Assembly (NCBI GenBank): GCA_021731165.1
Contig: JAKFXY010000029.1
Coordinates: 73,291-127,173 of the forward strand
DNA: 53,883 nt
Direction: 5' to 3'
From: Acidobacteriota bacterium
GTDB lineage: Bacteria; Acidobacteriota; Vicinamibacteria; Vicinamibacterales; UBA2999
Part shown: positions 18,054-26,947 of the stretch, piece by piece
How positions within the stretch are numbered: the first letter of the stretch is position 1
Layout: each line of letters opens with the position of its first letter
Made by a program: the position numbers and the translations under genes
Notes under the pieces: generated by a model
The model's input: the letters and a program-made list of their open reading frames with translations, nothing else
Told to the model about the DNA's origin: nothing
Databases searched by the model: none

Positions 18054-18976
18054 TGTCCCACGCCAATTCTCCAGGTCGCCGGGAACGCATCGCCAACCTC
18101 GGCTACGACTACCTCGCGCAGCCCAGGGAAGCGGTGGCCAGGTGCAACCTGTGCGGCGAGAGTGAGTTTGTGGTGCTGACGCACCGCGATCGGTACGGCT
18201 ACCCCGCCGAAGCCCATGCGTGCCGGCACTGCGGGCTCGTATTCCTGAATCCCCGCATGACGGCCGAGGCGTACGGACGCTTTTACGATGGTGTCTATCG
18301 CCCGCTCGTCAGCGCGTTCCATGGCCGCCAGATCGACGCGCACACGATTCAGGGCGAGCAGCGCGAGTACGCGGTCGAGCGTGCCGGGTTCCTGCGGCCG
18401 TTTCTCTCGCGTGAAGACCTCCACTCGATGCTCGACATCGGCGGGTCCACCGGTGTCGTCGCGCACCACTTTGCCAGGGAGTTCGCCCTCGAAGGCACGC
18501 TCATCGATCCGGCGCCGCTCGAGGTGGCGCAGGCCAGGAGTCTTGGTCTCGAGACGATCACGGGGCTCGTCGAGGAACACGACTTCGGCCGCCGCCGCTT
18601 CGACGTCGTGATCATCTGCCAGACCGTCGATCATCTGCTGGACGTTGCCGGGACGCTCGCGCGCGTGCGGCAGCTGCTCTCCGACGACGGCGTCCTGTTC
18701 GTGGACATCGTGGACTTCCGCGCGGCCTACCTGCGCAACTGGTCGGTGGAGGATGCGGTCAAAATCGACCATCCCTACTACCTCACGGAGCCGACGATGG
18801 CCGCGTATCTGCGTGGGTCCGGCTTCGAGATCATGCGGGCCGACTACGCCGCGGATCATCTCCATGTCAGTTATGCCTGCAGGCCAGCGGCCGATCCGAG
18901 CGAGGCGCGGCCGGACCCGGCATCCGTTGAACGGTTGCTGAGCGAAGTGCGGTTCGTGCAGAACACGCAGCGATGA
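18053..18976 (+). CDS. SAM-dependent methyltransferase with N-terminal CxxC zinc-ribbon-like motif
   Basis: 307 residues from ATG 18053 (TGATG junction with the epimerase). Residues ~24-65 contain two CxxC pairs (CNLCGESEF and ACRHCGLVFLNPRM), the arrangement found in class I methyltransferases acting on nucleotide sugars or glycans (as in TylCIII/NovU-type C-methyltransferases). The SAM-binding Rossmann motif MLDIGGSTGVVAHHFA follows near residue 125. Its position inside a neuB-neuC-neuA-like module suggests that it modifies the nonulosonic acid or its glycan. Whether it methylates O, N or C cannot be read from the sequence. Confidence 0.82.
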   Translation: MSHANSPGRRERIANLGYDYLAQPREAVARCNLCGESEFVVLTHRDRYGYPAEAHACRHCGLVFLNPRMTAEAYGRFYDGVYRPLVSAFHGRQIDAHTIQGEQREYAVERAGFLRPFLSREDLHSMLDIGGSTGVVAHHFAREFALEGTLIDPAPLEVAQARSLGLETITGLVEEHDFGRRRFDVVIICQTVDHLLDVAGTLARVRQLLSDDGVLFVDIVDFRAAYLRNWSVEDAVKIDHPYYLTEPTMAAYLRGSGFEIMRADYAADHLHVSYACRPAADPSEARPDPASVERLLSEVRFVQNTQR

Positions 18977-19011
18977 TGTTGTTGAAACTGGACACCGAGG
19001 CACCGGCGTAG

Positions 19012-19722
19012 ATGGCGCTGGTCCTCGGAATCGTGCCGGCGCGTGGTGGTTCCAAGGGAGTGCCGGGCAAGAACCTCCGGCCGCTCGCCGGCCACTCGCT
19101 CGTTGACTACACGGCCCGCGCCGCTCGCGGGTCCGGCGTCATCGATCGGCTCATCCTGTCAACCGATTCCAAGGAGATCGCGGAAGCGGGCCGCCGCGCT
19201 GGCATCGAGGTACCGTTTCTGAGACCGGCCATATTGGCCGCCGACGATTCGCCGATGCTACCCGTGGTGCAACATGCGCTCGACGCGCTTGCGGCATGCG
19301 GGTGGGTGGCCGATATCGTCGTGCTGCTGCAGCCGACGTCGCCGCTGCGGCAGCCAGGGCATGTTCGCGACGCGGTCGCGATGCTCAGGGAGACGGAGGC
19401 CGATTCGGTTGTGACGGTCGTCGAGGTGCCGAGGCATCTGTCGCCCGATTACGTCATGCGTATCGACCAGGGGCGGCTGGCGCCGTTTCTGCCGGAAGGC
19501 GCGCGGGTGACGCGCCGGCAGGACGTCCGTCCGGCATACGCGCGCGAAGGCACTGTCTATGCGTGCTGGAGTCGGACGATCGAGCGCTTCGGCAACATTT
19601 ACGGTGAGGACTGCCGTCCGCTCCTGATCGACCCTCGCGAGTCGCTGAGCATCGATTCCCCTGAGGACTGGGACACCGCGGAGCGCCGTCTGGCGGAACA
19701 AGGCAGCCTTGGCGCTTCGTGA
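19012..19722 (+). CDS. CMP-N-acylneuraminate (nonulosonate) cytidylyltransferase, NeuA-like, copy 2
   Basis: 236 residues from ATG 19012, 35 bases after the methyltransferase gene. The family signature IPARGGSKGVPGKN sits at residues 7-20 (written IVPARGGSKG), with STDSKEIAEAG, RPAILAADDSPMLPVVQHAL and LLQPTSPLR. It closely parallels the copy at 5143. Two separate CMP-synthetases, each with its own epimerase, suggest two nonulosonic acid variants, or duplication without divergence. The next gene starts 14 bases before this one ends. Confidence 0.92.
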   Translation: MALVLGIVPARGGSKGVPGKNLRPLAGHSLVDYTARAARGSGVIDRLILSTDSKEIAEAGRRAGIEVPFLRPAILAADDSPMLPVVQHALDALAACGWVADIVVLLQPTSPLRQPGHVRDAVAMLRETEADSVVTVVEVPRHLSPDYVMRIDQGRLAPFLPEGARVTRRQDVRPAYAREGTVYACWSRTIERFGNIYGEDCRPLLIDPRESLSIDSPEDWDTAERRLAEQGSLGAS

Positions 19723-20776
19723 ACGCCGTGGCCTTCGTGGTGTCACTCCCCGCCCTGTTCGTCTTGCCGCCAGCCGGTGGCTCGCGCACCGAGCGAGCGC
19801 GCGTCTGGAGCGGGATCTGGCCGCGATGGTGGCGCGTGGCGGGCCAATCGTCGCCGGGCCCTGGCTTGGCGAGGTCGGCTTCGAGCTGCTCTATTGGGTG
19901 CCGTTCCTGGCATGGTTTGCCGAGCGTTTCGCCGTTCGGCCTGAGCGGATCCTGGTGCTCTCGCGCGGTGGCACAGGCTCCTGGTACGGGGCATTTGCGG
20001 GAAGCTATGCCGACGTCTTCGACCAGGTGACGCCGGCCGTGTTTCGCGATCGGCACGACACGCGCGTTCTGCAGCTCGGCGAACAGAAGCAGACGCAGGT
20101 GACCGAGTTCGACCGCGAGCTCGTGGCTACCGCGGTGGCACGTTCAGGTATCGGAAACTGGTCGCTCCTGCACCCGTCGCGCATGTACGAACTCCTGAAC
20201 CCGTTCTGGTGGGGACATCTGCCGAGCACCTGGGTACACCGCCACGCGCGCTACCGCAGGTTGCTCCCACCCGAAGCGGAGACTGGTGATGTTCCGCTTC
20301 CCGCAATATGCGGACGGGGTGCCACGCGGGGAGAGGCCGGGAGGTATGTCGCCGTGAAGTTCTACTTCAACGACTGTTTCCCCGCGTCGGACGTGAACCG
20401 CGAATTCGTCGGTTCGACGTTGCGTACACTGACGGCACGGGGGCCGGTGGTGGCGCTCTCGACCGGCCTCGACATCGACGACCACGATGGCGCCCGTGTG
20501 GATGAATTCGGCGTGCATCACCTGCAGGAAGGGCTCAGCCCCGCGAGGAACCTCGCCGTGCAGAGCGCCGTGGTCGCTGGAGCGAGCGCGTTCGTGGGCA
20601 CCTATGGCGGCTTCTCGTATCTCGCTCCGTTCCATGGCGTGTCTTCTCGTGCCTACTACAGCAACCCCGCCGGCTTTTCCCAGAAGCACCTGCAGGTCGC
20701 GCGCGAGGCCTTCGCGCTGGCCGGGGCCGCGAACCTTCTCGATGTACGCGATGCCGCGGCGGGCGTCGAGCCTTGA
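19709..20776 (+). CDS. Family B uncharacterised protein, putative glycosyltransferase
   Basis: 355 residues from TTG 19709, with AAGG five bases upstream; ATG 19826 is an alternative that would still keep the whole conserved domain. Landmarks are PWLGEVGFELLYW from residue 51, VLSRGGTGSWY near 83, LLHPSRMYELL near 153, YVAVKFYF near 213, STGLDIDDHD near 251 and FVGTYGGFSYLAPFHG near 295. The last motif has the flavour of the donor-binding region of GT-B or fucosyltransferase-like enzymes, but I do not recognise a named family. It matches the C-terminal domain of the fusion at 13173 best. Only 12 bases and one TGA separate it from the next family B gene in the same reading frame. Confidence 0.72.
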   Translation: MALRERRGLRGVTPRPVRLAASRWLAHRASARLERDLAAMVARGGPIVAGPWLGEVGFELLYWVPFLAWFAERFAVRPERILVLSRGGTGSWYGAFAGSYADVFDQVTPAVFRDRHDTRVLQLGEQKQTQVTEFDRELVATAVARSGIGNWSLLHPSRMYELLNPFWWGHLPSTWVHRHARYRRLLPPEAETGDVPLPAICGRGATRGEAGRYVAVKFYFNDCFPASDVNREFVGSTLRTLTARGPVVALSTGLDIDDHDGARVDEFGVHHLQEGLSPARNLAVQSAVVAGASAFVGTYGGFSYLAPFHGVSSRAYYSNPAGFSQKHLQVAREAFALAGAANLLDVRDAAAGVEP

Positions 20777-20788
20777 GCCTCTTGGGCC

Positions 20789-22006
20789 TTGCGCCTTGGG
20801 CAGTGGCTGATGCTGGATAGCCTCGACGCGCGTGCGCGGACGGCGAAGCGGACGGTCTTTGCCGAGACGAAGCGTGGCTGGAAGTTGACGGGCGAAACGT
20901 TCCGCAACGCCGCGATCGCCGCGGTCAACCTGACGGCCAAGCAGTGGCGCCGCGCAGGGCGGATCGGGCCCTACCTGAATCATCGCGTGCGAAAGTTCGA
21001 AGACGCGAGGAAGCGGTTCGACACGCATCGCGCCGAGTGGGCCGTCGAGCGGGAGGTGGCCAGCTTAGCCACCGGTTCCCATCCGCTCATCGTGGGCCCA
21101 TGGCTCTCCGAGGTTGGGTACGAGGCGCTCTACTGGGTGCCCTTCGTGCGGTGGGTTCAGGCGACGTATCACGTCAATCCCGATCGGTTGATCGTGGTGA
21201 CGCGGGGCGGCGCCGCGTGCTGGTACCGTGACATCACGCCGCACGCGGTGGAGCTGTTCGATCTGATGTCGCCGGCTGAATACGCCGGGAGAAACGCCGC
21301 GCGGGGCGAGGCTGGTGGCGGCACGCTGAAGCAGTGGAGCGTGTCGCCGATGGACGAGGAGATCCTGGCAGAGGTCCGGCGGCGGACGGGGAAACCGGAC
21401 GCCAAGGCCTTCCATCCGTCGCTGATGTATCGGCTGTTCCAGCAGTTCATGCTTGGGCACCGGCCGCCTTCGTTCCTGCAGCGCAGGACGCGGTATCGCC
21501 GGATCGAGGCGCCGCCGGTCGCACTGCCGGCGTTGCCGGACGCGTATGTCGCCGTGAAGTTCTACACCGCCGCGGCGCTCCCGCCGACGCCTGCCATGCG
21601 GCGCACGCTCCAGTCGATGGTGCTCGCGCTCGCGCGGCAGCGGCCCGTTGTCATGCTGGATACCGGCCTCGCACTGGACGATCATGAGGACTACACATTC
21701 GAGGCGGCCGCGTGCATTCACAGCGTGCGCGAGGCATTGAGGCCGGAGGACAATCTCGCGGTGCAGACCGCGATCATCGGCCGCGCCAGCGCGTTTGTCG
21801 GCACCTGCGGCAGCCTCGCGTGGCTGGCGCCGATGCTTGGGGTGGACACGACGGCCGTGTTCACCGACCCGCGCTTTCTCCACGGCCACCTGCAGGTGGC
21901 GCGGCAGGTGTACCAGACGCTGGGGGCCGGCCGCTTCTCGCCGCTCGACATCGCCGCCATCGACGAACTCGGGCTGAGCGTCGCCGGCAGGTCGTCGGAA
22001 TCTTGA
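20789..22006 (+). CDS. Family B uncharacterised protein with family A-like N-terminal tail segment
   Basis: 405 residues if TTG 20789 is used; ATG 20810 would remove seven. Neither has a strong Shine-Dalgarno sequence, so reinitiation after the upstream TGA (20774-20776) is likely. Residues 1-95 are not part of the B domain: LGQWLMLDSLDARA matches the start of family A tails (GQWLMMDGVDIARA at 7704, GEWLLMDTFDVA at 5867). The B domain starts at GPWLSEVGYEALYW (Pro 104) and includes VVTRGGAACWY, YVAVKFYTAAALP, LDTGLALDDHEDY and FVGTCGSLAWLAPMLG. With the protein at 27653 it forms a subgroup having CGS.AWLAPML in place of YGGFSYLAPF. Function unknown; a glycosyltransferase role is inferred from context. 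Confidence 0.72.
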   Translation: MRLGQWLMLDSLDARARTAKRTVFAETKRGWKLTGETFRNAAIAAVNLTAKQWRRAGRIGPYLNHRVRKFEDARKRFDTHRAEWAVEREVASLATGSHPLIVGPWLSEVGYEALYWVPFVRWVQATYHVNPDRLIVVTRGGAACWYRDITPHAVELFDLMSPAEYAGRNAARGEAGGGTLKQWSVSPMDEEILAEVRRRTGKPDAKAFHPSLMYRLFQQFMLGHRPPSFLQRRTRYRRIEAPPVALPALPDAYVAVKFYTAAALPPTPAMRRTLQSMVLALARQRPVVMLDTGLALDDHEDYTFEAAACIHSVREALRPEDNLAVQTAIIGRASAFVGTCGSLAWLAPMLGVDTTAVFTDPRFLHGHLQVARQVYQTLGAGRFSPLDIAAIDELGLSVAGRSSES

Positions 22007-22055
22007 CCACAAGAATCGCGCGGGGCTCAGCCTCGTTCGTCGTGTCGTGGTTCAC

Positions 22056-22061
22056 AAGGAG
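22056..22061 (+). promoter_or_regulatory. Ribosome binding site deciding the start at ATG 22065
   Basis: AAGGAG lies three bases before ATG 22065, and the open frame continues upstream to GTG 22047. The strong but close site, plus the normal SDR N-terminus after ATG 22065, favours that start. Confidence 0.6.
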
Positions 22062-22064
22062 CAC

Positions 22065-23198
22065 ATGAGCATTCGTGACGTACTCGTGACCGGCGGGGCC
22101 GGCTATATCGGATCACACCTGGTGGACGCGCTCGTCGGCCGCGGCTACCGCGTGACCGTGCTCGACAACCTCGAGCCGCAGGTACACCGGTCGGGCGTGT
22201 GGCCGTCCTATGCGAACCCGAAGGCGACCTACGTCAAGGGGGACGTGCGCGACCGCGCCGTCTTCGAGCCGCTCGTGCTCGCATCGCAGGCGGTGGTGCA
22301 CTTCGGCGCGGCGGTGAGCGTCGGCCAGAGCATGTACCAGATCGATCGCTACGTGGACGTCAACACGCGCGGTACGGCTCTGCTGCTCGACATCCTGGTC
22401 AACACGAAGCACAAGGTCGAGAAGGTCATTGTCGCGTCCTCGATCGGCGTGTACGGGGAGGGGGCGTATGTCTGCGCCACGCACGGCCTTGTCGCGCCCA
22501 GGATCCGTGCTGAGGGGCAGCTCGCGGCCCGTGACTGGGAGCAGCGCTGCCCGCAGTGCCACGAGCACGTGGCGTCAGTACCGACGCCCGAGGAGAAGGC
22601 GCTCTACCGCGACAACATCTACTCGATGACCAAGTACCACCAGGAAGAAATGGTGCTGCTCATCGGGAAGACCTACGGCATCCCCGCGGTGGCGCCCCGA
22701 TTCTTCAACGTCTACGGACCGCGCCAAAGCCTGAGCAATCCGTATGCGGGTGTCGCGGCGATCTGGCTGAGCCGCCTCATGAACGGGAAGCCGCCGGTCG
22801 TCTTCGAGGATGGCGGGCAACTGCGCGACTTCGTCTCCATCCACGACGTGGTTGACTGCCTCGTGCTGATGCTCGAGAAGTCAGGTGCCGACTACCTGCC
22901 CGTGAACGTCGGGTCGGGCGAGACGATCACCATCCTCGACATCGCGCGTTTGCTCCAGCGGTTGCTGGGCTCGTCGATCGAGGCGCAGGTCACCGAGACT
23001 GGCCGGAAGTTCGACATCCGGCACAACACCGCCGACATCTCCCGAGCGCGCGAGACGCTCGGGTATGCGCCCAGAGTCACGCTCGATCAGGGCTTTGCCG
23101 AGCTGATCGAGTGGGCGAAGACCACGCCGGACGTCGCCGTCGACTTCTTCGACCGGGCGTTGAAAGAGCTGCAGGAGAAGGGGCTGCTGGTGCAGTGA
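22065..23198 (+). CDS. Extended SDR, dTDP-L-rhamnose 4-epimerase-like
   Basis: 377 residues. An NAD-binding TGGAGYIGSHL motif lies at the N-terminus, SSIGVYGEGAY follows, and the catalytic Tyr-x3-Lys is YSMTKYHQE. Two features point to the dTDP-L-rhamnose 4-epimerase subgroup: a loop with a CPQC cysteine pair followed by VPTPEEKALYRDN before the catalytic Tyr, and FFNVYGPRQSLSNPYAGVAAIW after it. Such an enzyme would give dTDP-6-deoxy-L-talose. An RmlD-like reductase at 51469 would fit that pathway, though no RmlA, RmlB or RmlC is in the window. Other NDP-sugar epimerase or dehydratase activities cannot be excluded. The next gene overlaps by 4 bases. Confidence 0.8.
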   Translation: MSIRDVLVTGGAGYIGSHLVDALVGRGYRVTVLDNLEPQVHRSGVWPSYANPKATYVKGDVRDRAVFEPLVLASQAVVHFGAAVSVGQSMYQIDRYVDVNTRGTALLLDILVNTKHKVEKVIVASSIGVYGEGAYVCATHGLVAPRIRAEGQLAARDWEQRCPQCHEHVASVPTPEEKALYRDNIYSMTKYHQEEMVLLIGKTYGIPAVAPRFFNVYGPRQSLSNPYAGVAAIWLSRLMNGKPPVVFEDGGQLRDFVSIHDVVDCLVLMLEKSGADYLPVNVGSGETITILDIARLLQRLLGSSIEAQVTETGRKFDIRHNTADISRARETLGYAPRVTLDQGFAELIEWAKTTPDVAVDFFDRALKELQEKGLLVQ

Positions 23199-23638
23199 TC
23201 CTGTCGTTCGACGAGCTCGTGCCGCTTCGTCAGCAGGTGGCGATGGTGGACGGCGCGTTCGACCCGCTGCACCGCGGCCACATCGAGTACTTCCGGGCGG
23301 CGAGCGAGCTGGGTGCGCCGGTGCTGTGCAACGTCGCCTCCGACAGATACGTGAGCACCAAGCATCGGCCGATGCTCGCCGAGGATCACCGCGCGGCGAT
23401 TGTTGACGCCATCCGCTACATCAGCTACACGTACATCTACCAGATCGACACCGAGACGGTGCTTCGCCAGTTGCGCCCGAAATACTACGTCAAGGGGAGC
23501 GACTGGAAGGGCCGCCTCCCGGCGGAGCAGATCGCGATCTGCGCGGAGCATCACATCGAGATCGTGTATCTCGACACCGTGCTGGACTCGTCCAGCCGCA
23601 TCCTGAAGTCGTATTTCGAGCAGCCAATCCAACGATGA
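23195..23638 (+). CDS. HIGH-type nucleotidyltransferase (RfaE/TagD-like cytidylyltransferase fold)
   Basis: 147 residues from GTG 23195 (GTGA overlap). The nucleotide-binding motif is GAFDPLHRGHIEYF, followed by VASDRYVSTKHRPMLAEDHRAAIV and YYVKGSDWKGRLP, the layout of small nucleotidyltransferases that activate sugar or polyol phosphates (heptose-1-phosphate adenylyltransferase, glycerol-3-phosphate cytidylyltransferase). Which nucleotide and which phosphate are used is not evident. Because it is coupled to the SDR before it and the methyltransferase after it, it probably makes an activated precursor for this polysaccharide. It lacks the kinase domain found in bifunctional HldE. Confidence 0.8.
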   Translation: MILSFDELVPLRQQVAMVDGAFDPLHRGHIEYFRAASELGAPVLCNVASDRYVSTKHRPMLAEDHRAAIVDAIRYISYTYIYQIDTETVLRQLRPKYYVKGSDWKGRLPAEQIAICAEHHIEIVYLDTVLDSSSRILKSYFEQPIQR

Positions 23639-24303
23639 CCATTACCGAGTTCGAACAGCGCGTGCTGGGGCAGCAGCCGACCGGCGCCGCACACTACGAC
23701 GCCGAGTACTTCACCGGCGAATGGCGGGACGCCGGCAACAACTACAGTCTCGACACGCGCAGGAAGATTGAAGATCGCAATCCCGCACTCATCAAGGAGG
23801 TCTTTCAGCCGAGGCGTGTGCTGGACCTCGGCTGCGGACCCGGCGCGCTCATGCACCTGCTGTGGGAGCTGGGTGTGGACGTCGAAGGGATCGACTTCGC
23901 GGAGAGCAGCAAGCGGCTGGCGACCCCCGAGGTGCGCGACCGCATCACCGTCGGCTCGGTGGACGATCCGTCGCTCTTGCCCGCTCATGCCTTCGACCTC
24001 GTCATCTCGCGCGAGGTGCTGGAGCATCTCACCGTGCTCCAGGTGAAGCAGGCAGTGGCGAACATGGCGCGCATGACGTCGAGGTTCATCTACGTCACGA
24101 CGCGCTTTCACCCGAATCCGCAGAACCTGCTCGACTTCAATCAGCAGGACGATCTCGACCCCACCCATATCACGCTTCTCAACAAAGACTTGCTGCGCTT
24201 GATGTTCCTGCTCGAGGGATGCCGGTCGAGGCCGGACCTCGAGGCGAAGATGGACTGGGGCGGCAAGGGGCGCGTGCTGGTGCTCGAGAAGGTGCCGGCG
24301 TAG
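23635..24303 (+). CDS. Class I SAM-dependent methyltransferase
   Basis: 222 residues; ATG 23635 overlaps the previous stop (ATGA). The SAM-binding motif is VLDLGCGPGALMHLL near residue 62, with an acidic residue at the end of the second strand (VEGIDF) and an ISREVLEHL segment near residue 123, typical of Methyltransf_11/25 proteins. The N-terminal YDAEYFTGEW segment is common in methyltransferases of polysaccharide loci. It sits between the nucleotidyltransferase and an acyltransferase. The substrate is unknown, but a sugar is likely from context. Confidence 0.82.
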   Translation: MTITEFEQRVLGQQPTGAAHYDAEYFTGEWRDAGNNYSLDTRRKIEDRNPALIKEVFQPRRVLDLGCGPGALMHLLWELGVDVEGIDFAESSKRLATPEVRDRITVGSVDDPSLLPAHAFDLVISREVLEHLTVLQVKQAVANMARMTSRFIYVTTRFHPNPQNLLDFNQQDDLDPTHITLLNKDLLRLMFLLEGCRSRPDLEAKMDWGGKGRVLVLEKVPA

Positions 24304-24306
24304 CGC

Positions 24307-24780
24307 ATGCCGATCGCCCCAAGCGTGCGCCTCGGTCGAAACGTCGCGATTCATCATCCCGACCTCGTCAACCTGTACGGCTGCGTCGTCGGTGACGACA
24401 CGAAGATCGGCGCGTTCGTGGAGATTCAGAAGAACGCGACGATTGGGCGGCTCTGCAAGATCTCCTCGCATACCTTCGTGTGCGAGGGCGTCAGCATCGA
24501 GGACGAGGTGTTCGTGGGCCATGGCGTGATGTTCATCAACGACCGCCTGCCGCGCGCGACGGCGAATGCGGGCCTTCAGACCGAGGCCGACTGGACGGTG
24601 GTGCCGACGCGTGTGAAGCGGGGAGCGTCCATCGGCAGCGGGGCGGTGATCATGTGCGGCGTGACCATCGGCGAGCGTGCGCTGGTGGGCGCCGGGGCGG
24701 TCGTCACGCACGACGTGCCTCCTGATGCGGTCGTCGCCGGTGTACCGGCACGCGTGATGGCACGGGAGGCGTCGCGATGA
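24307..24780 (+). CDS. Left-handed beta-helix (hexapeptide) N-acetyltransferase, WbpD/WlbB/FdtC-like
   Basis: 157 residues from ATG 24307. Repeated [LIV]-G-x4 hexapeptides run through most of the protein ([47 protein letters not shown]) and it ends [10 protein letters not shown]. The segment [25 protein letters not shown], with its conserved His, is typical of the nucleotide-sugar 3-N-acetyltransferase group (WbpD/WlbB, FdtC, QdtC). Together with the oxidoreductase and aminotransferase that follow it forms the trio that converts a UDP-GlcNAc-type sugar into a 2,3-diacetamido derivative. A 4-base overlap joins it to the oxidoreductase. Confidence 0.85.
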   Translation: MPIAPSVRLGRNVAIHHPDLVNLYGCVVGDDTKIGAFVEIQKNATIGRLCKISSHTFVCEGVSIEDEVFVGHGVMFINDRLPRATANAGLQTEADWTVVPTRVKRGASIGSGAVIMCGVTIGERALVGAGAVVTHDVPPDAVVAGVPARVMAREASR

Positions 24781-25799
24781 TCACCGTCGGGGTCATCGGG
24801 TACGGATACTGGGGACCCAACCTGGTACGCAACTTCGCCGAGGCGCCAGGGGCGCGTGTCGGCTTCGTGACGGATCTGCGGGCGGAGCGGCTCTCGCAGG
24901 TCTCTGCGCGCTATCCGTCCGTCAAGGTGTCCACCGACCACCGCGACCTGCTGGCGGACCCGGGCATCGACGCGGTGGCGATCGCGACACCGGTCTCCAC
25001 GCATTTCGAACTCGGGATGGCGGCGCTGCGGGCGGGGAAGCACCTCCTGATCGAGAAGCCCATGGCGTCGAGCTCGGCGCAGGCGCGGGCGCTCATCGAC
25101 GAGGCCGGCCGCCGCCGCCTCGTGCTGATGGTCGATCACACCTTCGTGTACACCAGCGCCGTCGGCAAGATGCGGGAGCTCACGCAGAGCGGGGAACTGG
25201 GCGACATCTACTACTACGACTCGGTTCGGATCAACCTGGGACTCTTTCAGCACGACGTCAACGTCCTGTGGGACCTGGCCGTGCACGACCTGTCCATCAT
25301 GGACTTCGTGCTGATGCGGGAGCCCCTCTCGGTGTCCGCCACGGGACTTGCGCACGTGGCGGGCAAGCCCGAGAACATCGCCTACATGACGATGTTCTTC
25401 GACGGCGCGCTGATCGCGCACGTGCACGCCAACTGGCTCGCTCCGGTCAAGGTGCGGCGTACGCTGCTTGGCGGCAGCCGCCGTATGATCGTGTTCGACG
25501 ATCTCGAGGCGAGCGAAAAGATCAAGGTCTACGACCGGGGGATCTCGCTCAACCCCAGTCCGGAGAGCGTGTACCAGATGCTGGTGGGCTACCGGGCTGG
25601 CGACATGTGGGCGCCGCACCTTCCGCTCGGCGAAGCGTTGCAGGTGGAGGCCCGGCACTTCGTCGAGTGCATCGACCAGGGTGTCGCGCCGCGCACGGAT
25701 GGGCACGCCGGGCTTCGCGTCGTGCGGCTGCTCGAAGCGGCCTCGCAGTCCATGGCGCAGCAGGGGCGTCCGGTGTCGATCGCGCGCTCACTCGTCTAG
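24777..25799 (+). CDS. Gfo/Idh/MocA-family NAD-dependent sugar oxidoreductase
   Basis: 340 residues from ATG 24777. The N-terminal dinucleotide fold reads [17 protein letters not shown] and the conserved EKP motif (LLIEKPMA) lies near residue 95. [12 protein letters not shown] carries the His expected in the active site. The family oxidises C3 of a UDP-sugar to a ketone before transamination. The N-terminus differs from classical WbpB/WlbA and is nearer the broad GnnA-like group, so the substrate could be UDP-GlcNAc or its uronic acid. Flanking acetyltransferase and aminotransferase genes support a 3-amino-sugar pathway. Confidence 0.85.
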   Translation: MITVGVIGYGYWGPNLVRNFAEAPGARVGFVTDLRAERLSQVSARYPSVKVSTDHRDLLADPGIDAVAIATPVSTHFELGMAALRAGKHLLIEKPMASSSAQARALIDEAGRRRLVLMVDHTFVYTSAVGKMRELTQSGELGDIYYYDSVRINLGLFQHDVNVLWDLAVHDLSIMDFVLMREPLSVSATGLAHVAGKPENIAYMTMFFDGALIAHVHANWLAPVKVRRTLLGGSRRMIVFDDLEASEKIKVYDRGISLNPSPESVYQMLVGYRAGDMWAPHLPLGEALQVEARHFVECIDQGVAPRTDGHAGLRVVRLLEAASQSMAQQGRPVSIARSLV

Positions 25800-25828
25800 C
25801 AGGGGCGCCCGCCGCCTTCGTGTCCATC

Positions 25829-26947
25829 ATGATTCCATACGCAGATCTCCAGGCGCAGTACCGCGGTCTCAAACCCGAGATTGATGACGCCGTGCTCCGC
25901 GTGCTCGACAGCGCCCAGTTCATCCTGGGTCCCGAAGTCAGCGCCTTCGAGCGCGAGTTTGCCGACTACTGCGGGGCGGCGGAGGCGATCGCGGTCAATA
26001 CCGGGACGAGCGCGCTGCACCTGTCGCTGCTGGCGGCGGGCATCGGTGCCGGCGACGAGGTCATTACGGTTCCGTTCACCTTCGTCGCGACCGCGGCGGC
26101 GATCGTGTACGCCGGCGCCCGCCCGGTCTTTGTCGACATCGACCCGGTGACGTTCACCATGGATCCGGCACGAATCGAGGCGGCAATCTCGGGCAGGACA
26201 AAGGCGATCATGCCGGTCCATCTCTACGGGCAGGCCGCCGACATGGAACCGATCCTCGAGATCGCACGGCGGCGGAATCTGCGGGTGATCGAGGATGCGG
26301 CGCAGGCGCACGGTGCGGAGTACCGCGGGCGGCGCTGTGGATCGATTGGCGACATTGCCGGATTCAGTTTCTACCCGGGCAAGAACCTCGGGGCGTACGG
26401 CGAAGGCGGAGCGGTCGTGACGAACGATCGGGACTTGGCGCGAACAGTACGCGTGTTGCGGAACTGGGGCGAGGAGAAGCGGTACGAGCACCGGTTGAAG
26501 GGCTATAACTACCGCATGGACGGAATCCAGGGCGCCATCCTGCGCGTGAAACTCCGCCACCTCGAGGCGTGGACCCAGGCGCGGCAGACCCGCGCGGCCC
26601 TGTACGATCGCCTGCTCGAGGGCGCTGACGTGACGCGGCCGTTGAGCCGGCCTTGGAACCGCCACGTCTATCACGTCTACGCGATTCGGACGACCGGGCG
26701 GGCGCGGATCCAGGAGGCGCTGACCGCGCATGGCATCCAGTACGGTGTCCATTACCCGATTCCGCTGCACCTGCAGGAAGCGCATCGCGACCTCGGCTAC
26801 GCCGCCGGTGATTTTCCCGTGGCCGAGGCCGCCGCGCGAGCGGTGCTCTCGCTGCCAATTTTTCCTGAGATGACCGATGCACAGGTCGAGACGGTCTCGG
26901 CCGTGGTTCGTACGTCCGCTGGATGCGGACAACCGCCCACCGAATGA
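25829..26947 (+). CDS. DegT/DnrJ/EryC1-family PLP-dependent sugar 3-aminotransferase
   Basis: 372 residues from ATG 25829 (GTG 25820 is possible); the upstream open frame is a shadow of the oxidoreductase. It starts [18 protein letters not shown], the usual beginning of WbpE/WlbC/FdtB-type enzymes. Further signatures are [38 protein letters not shown] and [18 protein letters not shown], where the Lys is the expected PLP-binding residue. It would transaminate the 3-keto sugar from the preceding oxidoreductase, and the product would be acetylated by the hexapeptide enzyme. A 4-base overlap links it to a second acyltransferase. Confidence 0.87.
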   Translation: MIPYADLQAQYRGLKPEIDDAVLRVLDSAQFILGPEVSAFEREFADYCGAAEAIAVNTGTSALHLSLLAAGIGAGDEVITVPFTFVATAAAIVYAGARPVFVDIDPVTFTMDPARIEAAISGRTKAIMPVHLYGQAADMEPILEIARRRNLRVIEDAAQAHGAEYRGRRCGSIGDIAGFSFYPGKNLGAYGEGGAVVTNDRDLARTVRVLRNWGEEKRYEHRLKGYNYRMDGIQGAILRVKLRHLEAWTQARQTRAALYDRLLEGADVTRPLSRPWNRHVYHVYAIRTTGRARIQEALTAHGIQYGVHYPIPLHLQEAHRDLGYAAGDFPVAEAAARAVLSLPIFPEMTDAQVETVSAVVRTSAGCGQPPTE

